A stretch of 64,000 nucleotides of DNA, taken from positions 2,418,001 through 2,482,000 of the forward strand of contig NC_035792.1 in the NCBI RefSeq assembly GCF_001653235.2. Reading direction: 5' to 3'. Source of the DNA: Pochonia chlamydosporia 170 (taxonomy: Eukaryota; Ascomycota; Sordariomycetes; Hypocreales; Clavicipitaceae). The notes beneath the pieces are model-generated. The model ran no database searches, had not been told where the DNA came from, and saw nothing but the letters and a program-made list of their open reading frames with translations. Every line of letters starts with the position of its first letter. The first letter of the stretch is position 1. Below, in pieces: positions 26,413-37,022 of this stretch. A program made the position numbers and the translations under genes.

Positions 26413-28985
26413 TCCTATCAACTCGGGCGCTATAGCCAGCCCGAATTAATTGCTCAATCTCGAGCATTGACGTAAAACTTATGATTTTATCGATCCGGCC
26501 AGCAACCTTGTTGCTTAGCGCTCGACCATGATGCCGCTATTGTCAAGCACGGAGCAGCGTCATATTGTCAAGCCTTGTAGGCCAACATATGCTTCTCCCT
26601 AACTGCTCAACGGCCCATTTCGAGGTGGATACTGTCAACCAACACTCCATGCCGTCGAGCTGGGTCACACCGTATCCAACAAACTCACGGCATCGAAAGG
26701 ACAAGAAGCATTGCAGACTTGGTCAGCGCGATTTCTACCGTTGACATGTAACAAAATATCAGATGAAAGCTACGTCATGATCGTCTGGTACCTCGATGTC
26801 TGTCTCTCTTCCCCGTATCTCGGGAGCTGACGGGAACATTTATTTCTGGGCATGAACGGCTGGTCTTTGACAATGTGGCGCCGATGTAGGTTCGCAATGT
26901 CTAAGTAGAAGAAGCGTTTTACACAAAATCTGTAAAATAACACAGAGAAACGATTTGTCAAGATTGAAATCTCGTTGGATGCTCCAACATGGCACTTGAT
27001 ATCAAAAAGCACCACTTTTTCCATGTAACACAAGAAATCTAGCCCAGGGTCACATCCCTTTCTCCATACCAGTGCCAACTACCGGGGTATTACAAGGCTA
27101 GATACGGGCAGGGCCGTCCTTTTTGCCTGCCCTGTCGATATTAAACGCCTCCACACCAAGTAGGGCTGCTCAGATCTCAGTACCACAATACCTGGTTGTT
27201 CGTGTGCCTTGGTGCTGCGGTACCGCACAGAGAAAAGGAGAGAAACCTGGCCATTTAGCACATGGCCTCGGAACTCCGGCAGTGACAAACCCACCTACCA
27301 ACCAACTAACTCTGTAGATCTTGTTGAAAGAAGGTTCCTGCATATTAAGGATTACTCTTTTTGGATCCGTAGATATTATGCGGTCTATTCACCAATGTTC
27401 GTGTCATGTCCACTGGTCACAGCGTTGAAACCACCTAGGCAGTTGATCTCTCGTCCACCTGCAGTGATTCAGGAGTTCTCGGCCGAGAGAGGAAACAAGG
27501 CACCATAGAATTTGGCCCATCAAGCACGAAAAAGTTTCGATGGAGATAGAGTCAAACGCACGGGGTAGCAAGCGGTCTCCAGAATGTTTCTCATGTCTCT
27601 GAACCAGAAAATAAATGAGTATTTGTCACGGCCAAAGCGCCAGAGATGCAGGTCCGAGCGAACAAATACCATGTGGCGAACTGGCAAACGTGATTGCGGA
27701 GTGAACCCCTGACGGCGCTGCACCGCCAGAATGCGGTGCAGAAAGATCCAAAAAGGAGAGAGAGACCAGAACACCAAGACACACAGGCACAGCAGGTCGA
27801 AAGAGAAAGAGAGAAAAAAAAAAAACGACGCATCCTGAAACCCCCCTGATGGGCCATTGGTGCTCAAGTGCTGGCAAAGCGGTCCAGTAACAAGGAACAG
27901 AATGGTTCTGCCTGCCAACCGAGTGGATATGTGATTCGCACAATAGGCCATAGCTCAGTGAGAGCTGCATCTGTCGGTAACCAATCTTCCTGGGAGGTGA
28001 TGCTTCTTGGGGTCCAAAACCTAGCTATGCAGAATTGCGGTTTCCCATGGCCTCGGTGACTTTGTGGATCTTAACCGTGATGAAGAGAACAATAAGAACA
28101 CAACCCAGGGACACCCTGCGCACCCCCAAGTTCATAGTCCAGGATCATTCATCATTCCAAAAGAGAGAGACAGACGGCGAGAGAGAGAGGAAAACAACAA
28201 GACTATCTCGGTACTGTGATTCTCTCTGGTCGCTGTGAACAAGCCGAGTTGCAATCCGTGCCTACACATCGAGTGCCCGCCATAACCCATCTCATACCCA
28301 CCCCCCTTGCTGGTTCAGCCCAAAGAAGTTCAGGTGACACGAGCCAGACGGGCACTGAACTCAAACCCCTAACCAAGCCCCCCCCAGAACCTGTATACAG
28401 GACCAAATACCGCATGGTCATAGTAAGATGATGTGTAAGTTCACGCCAAGAGGCCGCTTAACTCATCTCCAACTTGCGTGCGGGGTGGTGACTATCATCT
28501 ACAACAGAGGCGTTTTGGCGTATTGCGAAAGCGCAGTAACTGTTACCCGTTCGAATGCCGAAACCCTAGCAAAGTTGCCGTTATGAATCGTGGCGCTTCT
28601 TTGGTCTTTGTTCGGCTTTGTGCAAGAACACTATCTTCAAGCACCCGGGGGTGTGTGGCAATTGTGGACAAAAACGGTTCCACATCTGATTGCTCTTCAT
28701 GGTGGGTTTGGGGCTACTGGGATTCGGGTGAGAGCTTGGTGTGGCGCTCGCCTTACCTGCATGTTTGCTATACCACAAACTGGCCACGCCCGCAAGTCGA
28801 AAGAAAACATGGTATTTCCATTGCTATGAAAAGAAGTGAGAACTGACTAGAGCTTATGCGAGAGACTGAGAAGCAATTTGGCCATTCCAGCGGATAGCTT
28901 CAGCAAAGAAAGGTTCCTAGATACATTGATTCATAAACGCCTTAACTGTCCATGTAAACGTTCACTGTTGCCCACACAAACAACT

Positions 28986-29745
28986 TCAAGAAGTTGCGAA
29001 CTGCAGCGACCATCCAGATTGTGTAGTACCATCCACCAAAGACTCGGGTCTCCCAAAGTTCTCACCCCACATGTCGGACAGAATGTTAGAATGTTCGGGT
29101 CCCGATATGATTGTGCCTTGAGCTTCTGGATGTTGCGTCATCGCCAGTATCGCTTCAGAAGTCGACCAATTCATATTTCCGTTCATAGCACTCATCATTT
29201 GGTGCTGGTTTTGATTATTTGCCGACCCGTTACTAAGATCGAACATATTGTTTTGAGCTTCAGTCTGGGAGACTCCAAATTGTGACAGCTGTTCAGAATC
29301 GTGGGGAGCATTCTGAGATTCAGGGATGGGATTGATCATCAGAGGATCCAACGCAAGAGTATCCAGACCCGTGACGTTGGAATCATCTTGCTTTGCGCGG
29401 AGGGCAAGGTGCATACCCCCTGAAGCAGCATGCTCGCTAGCCGAAGTAACCCCACCATTTGTGATATTGTCTAGAATGAATTAGCAGAGGCTGGTATGGA
29501 TATCAAGCTGGTCTTTTACCTTCTGAGTAACTGTAGATCAACGATCCACAGTGTACTCTGACGTCTTCCTCGGTGGCACAGGCTTGCATGGTAAAGCAAA
29601 TTGCGTCAGCACCGCCGTTCATGATATATGCCAGTGAATATGAATCTGCAGATTGTCCAGTAACTGCCCATTGACCGCCTGGACGCGGTTCTAAGTGGCG
29701 AAGCGACGAGATCGTGGGGAGAGCAAGCGTGTTTGTGGTTGCCAT
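28986..29745 (-). CDS. Accessory MAT1-2 idiomorph gene (MAT1-2-3/-8/-9 type)
   Basis: Two exons on the minus strand, 29745..29520 and 29470..28986, give 236 aa. The 49-bp intron has a GTAAAA donor, a GCTAAT branch and a TTCTAG acceptor. The N-terminal half (about 1-80) is compact with conserved-looking WAVTG and ICFTMQACATEEDVRVHCG segments. The C-terminal half is rich in Asn, Gln, Ser and Met and probably disordered. I recognise no domain. Its position between SLA2 and MAT1-2-1, transcribed away from the latter, matches the second MAT1-2 gene reported in several Hypocreales under different names. The homology is inferred from position, not shown by alignment. Confidence 0.65.
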
Positions 29746-31247
29746 ATTTGCTTGTTCAGTTTGGCGTATTGCCGTTGTCGATTTTGTAATGGGCAAGCGT
29801 GGGCTTTCAAAAAGAAGAGTAAATTTTGGCTTGACTCGATCGCTTTCACAAATTGTTGAGAGAAGGAAGTTCGGTGGGAGGGTGTGTTGAGAGAGAATCG
29901 GGGAGTTGAGTGCGGTTTGTAGAGTAATAAGTTTTTGAGCCTGTGAATGGTGCAAGGTGATGTGCGGCCATACGGCCAAGAATGCTACATGGGGGGGAAG
30001 TCAGCGAGAGACAAACCGGGCTGGGGTCAGGAGCTGGGTTGTGCTCCGATGCGCTATATTGCTTTGTAATGTGGCCCTGTAATATGGCTACAGGGCTCTG
30101 GTACAAGATTTGTGAGCCACCGCACGGGCAGCTGGCAGATACATGTGGGATGAAACAGCATGGCCATGGACATGCGAGTGTTCAAGAACTTGATTCATTT
30201 CTCCCACACAGTACTCCGTACATCAAGTGTGGCTTGCGTTTGGCGGCACCTGCGATAAGAGCAAGTCCTTCAAAGGCATCCTTGTAGCTTAGAACTCACT
30301 TCCATTTCAGATCACTTCATATTCAGATATCTACCACTTCACTCATTGTCGTTATTCTGGCAGTCGTAGAATGAATACATTCTTAATCAAAAAACTGTAA
30401 GAAAATGGGTTCCCTGACCTGAACACGTAGGAAAAAGCACTGTCGCTGGATTAAGATGATGACCGCGGAAGAGTAGACGACTGTTCGCTTTTATAGCGGG
30501 GTTACAATGTTCATAGAAGTGTTGTGTCTATCACCCGCCAGAAGGAGAACTTCTTATTCGAAAAGCGGCCTCCAAATTTCACAGTAGATATATCTGTCAG
30601 AAATTTCTGCATGCTCTAGAAACGCCGGTTGTCAAATCACGACTTCTTGCCACTCTGGTCATTTGAGCTTGAGATGGCAGTTGTCAATCAAATCTCTCGC
30701 ACTCCTTTCAACAGAGCCGAGAACATTTTCCCCAGTTTACTTTAGCTATGATTTTGGGAGCCCAAGTTGGAGACGCGAATGTGGCGTAAGGGTTCTTGGG
30801 TTGAGAGCAGCTGTGAATATTGAGCCAAATGACGAGATGGACGGAGTCTAGGCTTCCTTGAACAACAGGCGAGTTGTTGGTGGGGTGCCAAGATTTGATT
30901 TAGGTACACCCCCTCCGTTGGCGTCGATCAGATGGTGCTAAGGTGGAGGGGTGGCACGGTCCAAGTTACCTTGCCAAGGAGGAAAAGCCATGAAATAGAT
31001 CAAGAGCGCCTCCAGTGAGCAGTCTTGTTTGCCCACTGACAACTTAAGAACTCTTTCACCACCACGCATGCAAGGTATCGTTTTTTTCGAGAGCATCATC
31101 TGCGAACCAAACTTTTGAAACTCATTTGTGTTCCTACAACTTAACATCCCAGCGACTTCCGAATCATCGACACGACCTGTCTCTGGATGGTCCACATTGA
31201 AAACGAACACACCTCCTGCACCTAGGGATACTCCAGATATCGAAGTC
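29746..31247. promoter_or_regulatory. Divergent intergenic region of the two MAT1-2 genes
   Basis: These 1.5 kb separate the two divergent MAT genes and should carry their promoters. An aaaaaag run and AT-rich blocks precede MAT1-2-1. The in-frame extension upstream of MAT1-2-1 (from 31128) lies here. No further gene is supported. Confidence 0.45.
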
Positions 31248-32094
31248 ATGGCTTCAGAAACGAACTGGGCTCCAGTTTCACAATGGAGCTCGGAACAACT
31301 CCAAGCAATTTGGTCTCAACTCCAAGCCCAGGTGAATCCATTCGGACAGGTACTGTGTTTGAGTGGAAACCTCTTCCGAATGCTGGACAATGGAGCAAAG
31401 AATTTCATTGCCCAGAACTTCATGTAAGCAAAAGCTCAAGCGGTTGGTTTCTCATCATTACTAATCAAATTGAATTTTCAGAAATCATGTCAAAGAGCCG
31501 GTGTTATTTTGCATCGACGGAACAGGCCCTGATCGCGTCTTCTTGGGGGCCCCTCGACACTTCGTTGCTGGTGGTGGCATGCTGATTCAACCTGGTCGAT
31601 CGGATCCATTTTGGATAATTCGTACTGAAGCAAAATTAAGAGCTGCAACGATATGTGCACCTACCGTGTCCACAAAAACCACGAAGATACCACGCCCTCC
31701 AAATGCTTATATTCTTTATCGAAAAGAACGACACAACAGCGTGAAAGACGCAAATCCTGGCATTACAAACAATGAAATTTGTAAGTCTCTCCAAAAATAC
31801 AAAAGATCTGATGACTAACATCATGAAGCTCAAATCCTCGGTCGGGCATGGAATCTTGAGTCTCGAGATGTGCGTCAAAAGTACAAGGATATGGCCGATA
31901 GAGTCAAACAAGCTTTGCTGGAAAAACACCCTGATTACCAGTACAAACCTCGCAAACCATCCGAAAAAAAGCGACGGACAAGAAGAAATGCACACTCACG
32001 GGGGTTGACAGGCTCAGGAGACTTTACAGCTTCGTCACCGGAGAGCATGATTCCTCTTAGTGCAAACTCGGCCGATCCAAATGACCATATCTAG
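31248..32094 (+). CDS. MAT1-2-1: Mating-type HMG-box transcription factor MAT1-2-1
   Basis: Three exons, 31248..31423, 31482..31780 and 31829..32094, give 246 aa. The MATA_HMG box is at about residues 125-200: it begins KIPRPPNAYILYRKER, contains NNEISQILGRAW and ends near DYQYKPRKPSEKKRR. The second intron splits the serine codon of NNEIS, the hallmark intron position of ascomycete MAT HMG genes. The protein is the master regulator of mating identity for MAT1-2 strains and binds DNA in the nucleus with its MAT1-1 counterpart. An in-frame ATG 120 bp upstream (31128) would add 40 residues; 31248 is preferred because the length then fits the family. It converges with APN2. Confidence 0.93.
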
Positions 32095-32741
32095 ACCAAT
32101 TTGAGGCTCTGATATTGAGAAGAGGTTATATTTTCGCAATGAAATCCTGGACTCACCTCGTAAGTGTACCTCAAATGAAAATGAATCCCGGCTCTAATAG
32201 ACTTGGAATAGTTGACATCTCGCCTTGTGTTTTTCAACATCGAGTGGTTCCCTCTCTGGGCCTATTCACAGAGCCCAACGAGTCAAGATGAACCAGTATC
32301 AACGCACCCACAGGATGAGAACTTGGCCAAACAACGAACACACCCATCAACATGTATATTATTAACCAAACCATTGCCAGACCAGAAATAACGGTGCAAT
32401 GACTGTTTTCGGTCTTTGCTTTTATGTCAACGATATGATACCCCAGCCTGTTCTCACGATTGATTTTTTTGTTTTTTCTTCCCCCAAAACTAGGTAGTTA
32501 GCGCAATGAGTGAGAAGGTCGACACGCAAAAAGTTTAAGCTGTTGCCAAGGATGGTTATCTTCAAGCACCTCAGGAAGGCAGCTCTCGTACAAATGCATG
32601 GATTCGGACACGTCGGAGTTAAGGGCGCAACAGAGGACTGTGTTATGCATTTACAGTGGCTCGCTTAGATAGTCTTCTCACAGGATGAATGAAACAATCG
32701 CCAGAACAAAATATCTCTTTACCACATGTGTGGGCGCTTAG
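32095..32741. other. Convergent intergenic region MAT1-2-1 - APN2
   Basis: These 647 bp carry the 3' ends of two convergent genes. The word aactaggtagttagcg occurs near 32490. No gene is seen. In related fungi the idiomorph boundary usually lies near here; where it falls cannot be seen from one haplotype. Confidence 0.4.
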
Positions 32742-35018
32742 CTACGTCGAAGATGTGCCATTCCAATCACTACTCCAGATGAAAGTTCCACATCGCCATT
32801 CAGAAGCCTTCTCTTTCTCTCCCGAGGGACCGAGGGGTCGGGGACAAATATAAAACGACCGTCCTAAATCCATGTTAGCGAGATCTTACTGAGAGATGGC
32901 ACTCGATGAGGATGGCCGCACGAGATGGAAAGGTGCCTGGCGAGAGTTGGAGGGATACTGCAGAGTTCTGAAAATACGTACCACGATTCACACCCGGCTT
33001 CTTGGTGACGAGGCTGATGCATGGTTCATTGTGTTCACATCGGGGGACAACTCGTTTTCCAAGTAATTTGGACCAAGACTCCTTGTTTTCTATAGGGTCG
33101 AAAACTTTCTCGGGTGACTTTGGAACTTCGACTGCATCATTAGCACGGTCAGATTGCTCATGTGCTAATGTTCCGATCTCCGCTGTGTAGAGCCCGGCGA
33201 CGGCGTCTCTGGGCGGTGATGTCGACGTGGTAGTTGGACGATCCGTTGTGCTGCTCTGTGCTTGCTGACCACCGGTTACCGCTGCGGAGTTTGTCGCCGA
33301 GCTCATCGGCTTGAAGAACCCTTTTAATGTAGTTTGCCCCTGTATGATCTTTTGCTTGGGTCCAGCTGAATCTGTTCCCGATTTGCTTCGCTTCAGTTGC
33401 CTTGGCGTGTGATCGGATGGGTCGGGAGATCGCTTTTGTTGCCGGCTAGATTGTAGATCCACGGGCTCTTTGGATTTTGGTGGAGTGGTGGTGATCACCT
33501 CGGCACTGCTTGGTTGAATGACACTTTCTAGTTTACTCTCCATACCACCGTCGGCAATTTGGATGGTAGAATCGTCTGTTACGCTTGAAGGCGCAGAGGG
33601 CTGGTGCCCGGGAGTATGGCCGCTGCTGGTACCCTTTTTGAAGAACATGTCCCTGATGCTCTGGCGTCGGTCGAACTCGGGAATGAGTTTTGCTGACAGT
33701 GGCAAAATGTCCTTTTGCACCAGATCTCGCATCCTCTTGCCATTCTTGAACATCCCGATCGGGTTCATAACATCGCTGAGGCAGACCTGGTTGTCTTTGA
33801 AGGAGACTGTGTCAGCGATGGTAGCAAACACTGGACAGTGGTCTGAACCCATCAGACCTTCCTGGATGCTGGCAAATGTAAACCAGTCTTTGATGCCCTG
33901 ACTGCACAATATATAGTCTATTCGGCTGCCATTGTTGGCTGGTCGGGTGTTTCTTTTGGTGTCCCAACAAGTGTTCATGCCTAGTCGATCTGGATGAAAA
34001 CAACGGCACAAATCCCACAATACTGCACTTTCTCTACCTTCATCATAATCTCCAACAATGTTGCCTTCGAAGATGAGCTGATTGAAAATTCGGCGTGTCG
34101 GAAGAGAAAGCCACTCCTCAAGAGTCATATTTTCTTTGCGCAGCGTCTCAAGGACATTTGTTGAGTCCATTTCTGAGCGGATCACGTTCAAATCGCCAGT
34201 AAGAATGACCTGCTTCCCTTCGGCCACGAGATTTCGTATTCTGACATCCAGGGCCTCGAAAAAGCTGGTACGAAACTCATCCCGACTTTCATCTCGATTC
34301 GCAGGGCTGTAAACACCAAGCAGCACAAATGCTGGAAACTCTAAAATAACACATCGGCCTTCAGAATCAAGTACTGTGTCTTCGACAATGCCTGAAAGCT
34401 GACCGGGACGTGGGTAGCCACCAATTTGTTGGTCCGAAGGTAGATCTCGGAATTTGGTCATTGATCGAGGGGGACAAAGTACACCTGTAATTCCCTCCTC
34501 AGCTCTAATAGGGGCGCAAGTGGCATTTCGTGTATAAATGGCGACGCCAGAATATCCTGCAACGAATGGGTTAGATGTCAATGCCAACCTCAAAAGACAG
34601 GAATAGGCAGGTGGATGAACCTTTCTTATGCTTTGGCAAGCTGAAGAAGACGTCCCAGCCTGGGACTAAAACCATGTCATCTTGTAAGTCTTTTCGCTGA
34701 ATCTTTGTCTCTTGCATGATCACAATATCTGATTCTAATATCTCGAACATGGCCTATTCACAGATGGCATTAATACCGAGGACTTGAGAACGTGGGACGT
34801 TGGTGTGGCATATTGACCTGAAAGGTGCGCTGCTCTCTCCATGGTTGATATCCGAACGGATTTCTATTCAGTGTCAACATCATGGACTTCGACAGCTAGG
34901 CACATATTTAGTTTAGAAGGTGTACCTGATGCCGTTCACTGCGCAGTTCGTCAGTAATGGGCGTGCATGGCCAGAGCTAGTGATTCTCACCATTCCACGT
35001 AGTGATGCGGAATCCCAT
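32742..35018 (-). CDS. APN2: AP endonuclease / DNA lyase Apn2
   Basis: Six exons on the minus strand, 35018..34991, 34938..34926, 34863..34818, 34753..34621, 34556..32982 and 32863..32742, give 638 aa with every phase consistent. Exon 2 is a 13-nt microexon completing MGFRITTWNVNGIRNPFGYQPW. The endonuclease/exonuclease/phosphatase domain (about 1-345) has the catalytic signatures TWNVNG, QETK, GDLN and SDHCP. A PCNA-binding motif, QTTLKGFF, lies in the disordered linker. A C-terminal GRF zinc finger (CEHNEPC ... FYICPRP ... WRCGTFIW) is completed only by the last exon. Apn2 cleaves abasic sites in base-excision repair and is the standard right border gene of MAT. Confidence 0.95.
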
Positions 35019-35502
35019 TGTGCTACGCCTTCTACCTCTCAAGAAGGCTCACGCAGATTTCACTCCTTCGCCAGTGAAGTCGACAGCCTATTTACATCCT
35101 GTTGGCCCCAGCTGCGCAAACACGAGGCAACTAAGTTTTCATCAGGTTGTATGGCTAGAATACACTACGAGCGTATCGACTGCCACGAAGGCGACCGTGT
35201 GAAACTTGGCAGCAATTGGGATAATGGGTATCTTGGAGACGTTGCGGCGCTGGGATGTGAAATCACGGTTATGAATGCATCTAGACGTCAGTGGACACAC
35301 GTTCCATGTCGCGGGAATCTCCGTCTATTGGGCAGCTCCACGGTGAGAAGGTCGCGGGAAACGCACGACGTCACGTGCATTGGGACAGCTCCGTTCTGCC
35401 TTACAGTTGAGGCAGCAAACCTTGCACTAGCCGAGCTTGATCTCGGATGACCTGATCTCACAACTTGCAATCCGCAATCAGTCAACGACAATCGACATCA
35501 CG
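35019..35502. promoter_or_regulatory. Divergent promoter region APN2 - COX13
   Basis: These 484 bp separate two divergent start codons. The word gacgtcacgtgc near 35370 combines CRE-like and E-box-like cores and is the clearest motif. Open frames here are not credible genes. Confidence 0.45.
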
Positions 35503-36230
35503 ATGTTTGCTTCACGACTAGCCACCCGCAACGTCTCGCGCTTTGCCGCGCAGCTGCGCGCCCCTGCCCAGCGCCGTCTTGCCAGCACCTCGGCCGAGAA
35601 CGAATTCATCAAGGAGCGCCAGCACATCAAGGACCACGCCAAGGGTACCACTGGTGAGTGCCATTGAGCTCGCAATTGCCATTGACTCTTTTGAGGCCAG
35701 GCTTCTAACATTGATGCAGAGCTGTGGAAGAAGATTTCCATCTAGTACGTCTTTCATCACCCGCCGTCGTTGGAAGCTGCGCCATCTCGCATGATCCCCC
35801 CATGAAGAACCAGCTTGAAGGCTTCGCTATACAAAAACTATTGGGTTGAATTGTGTACTAACATAGCCGTGAAGCGGTGTCGTTCCCTGCCTCGTCCTTG
35901 CCGGCGCCAATGCCTGGTATCTCTGGACGGAGCATTGGGATCACTGGAGCCACATGCCTCCTCTGGAGGAGCGAACCGAGTATCCCTACCAGAACATTCG
36001 CACCAAGAACTACCAGTGGGGAGATGGTGACAAGGTCAGTCTATTGCACATTGTATTTGAAGATGCTGAATATGTAAGCTAACTAAAATTTGATAGACTC
36101 TGTTGTAAGTGTACTCCGGCCGCGCGAGACCACATGTCTGCGCGAATTTGTCTCGTTACATATGATACTAACTATCAAAATCAGCTGGAACGAATCCGTC
36201 AACTACCACAACAAGGACAAGGTCGCGTAA
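35503..36230 (+). CDS. COX13: Cytochrome c oxidase subunit VIa (Cox13)
   Basis: Five exons, 35503..35653, 35720..35744, 35875..36034, 36097..36104 and 36185..36230, give 129 aa. The fourth exon is only 8 nt (actctgtt) and the second 25 nt. The N-terminus (MFASRLATRNVSRF, rich in Arg, Ala and Ser) is a mitochondrial targeting sequence. One membrane helix (YGVVPCLVLAGANAWYLW) follows. The C-terminal domain has the HWDHW, EYPYQNIRTKNYQWGDGDKT and LFWN segments of COX6A. The subunit sits in the inner membrane and modulates complex IV. Its place next to APN2 is standard MAT synteny. Confidence 0.95.
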
Positions 36231-37022
36231 AGCTGGAACTTTGTTGTTGTTGAGGCTACCGGGCCAAAAATTGATAGAATATCCCTTCAGGAGACTCCTT
36301 GTACATGTTCCCTAGATTCGAATTGACCACGCTGTTTCGCTGAAATACACCCTTTTGACCTGTGTGAAGATTTGTGAAATTCTGTGCCTTCGACATGTTG
36401 GACCTCATGACGAGGAACATGCAAGCACTTTATCAATTGTAAAAGAGAGAGTGTGATGGGTTGTGGGTGGCACTCACCTCACATGAAGACGGTTTGGGCT
36501 TCATGTGACGGCCCAATTGCGTCGTCAGCATAGCTTCCAATGACACCAATTCGGTATTAATATATAGAAAACATTGAACTTGGTGCTGTTCCTTGTTGAA
36601 TCGCCGCAACGCAAAGTCCCTGTCAGGCACTGGCAATTTTGTCGGCCTGGCCAAAAGAGACCATTGCATCATGATTGACCTGTGGAATGCCGAAGAATAC
36701 CCGCCACGCAGAGCAAGGCGCTACTCAGACAACGCGTCTACCATTTACACATCAAATAGGCATTTCAATGCCAGGACACTAGAGCAAGGCGATAATTCGT
36801 TGCTTGAAACAAATTAGCCTTTACACCTAAATTAATTTTCAGGTCATAGTTTGCTACCCCTCTTGAGCTGGCGGATATGATCTACCGGCTATTGTTGCTT
36901 CCGTCGCGCGTCGACTGTTCCTAACCCCAGCAGCTGTCAAATACGGCGGCGAGCCTTTCAACCTGCACCGTCTACGGACTTCCCGGAGAAAAACATTGTA
37001 TGGCTTTAAACCGCGTTGAATA
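36231..37022. other. Intergenic region COX13 - APC5
   Basis: These 792 bp hold the COX13 3' UTR and the APC5 promoter. Short open frames on both strands show no recognisable product. Confidence 0.4.

Larger units (their letters stand above)
23941..28985. other. Gene-empty region beside the MAT genes, right part
   Basis: This continues the noncoding stretch up to the first MAT gene. It includes several simple repeats (listed separately) and CT- or CA-rich tracts that generate spurious open frames. No domain, signal peptide or spliced gene was recognised on either strand, and I found no MAT1-1 alpha-box relic. Confidence 0.4.

Noticed and set aside
27520..27951. 143-aa minus-strand frame
   Set aside because: Hydrophobic Phe/Leu content comes from a GA-rich tract read in antisense; no membrane-protein family is recognised.
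28520..28575. Possible tRNA because of a gttcgaat B-box-like word
   Set aside because: No matching A box, anticodon arm or acceptor stem could be built around it.
34920..35450. 176-aa plus-strand frame opposite the APN2 start
   Set aside because: It overlaps APN2 exons 1 and 2 on the other strand and the divergent promoter; no domain.
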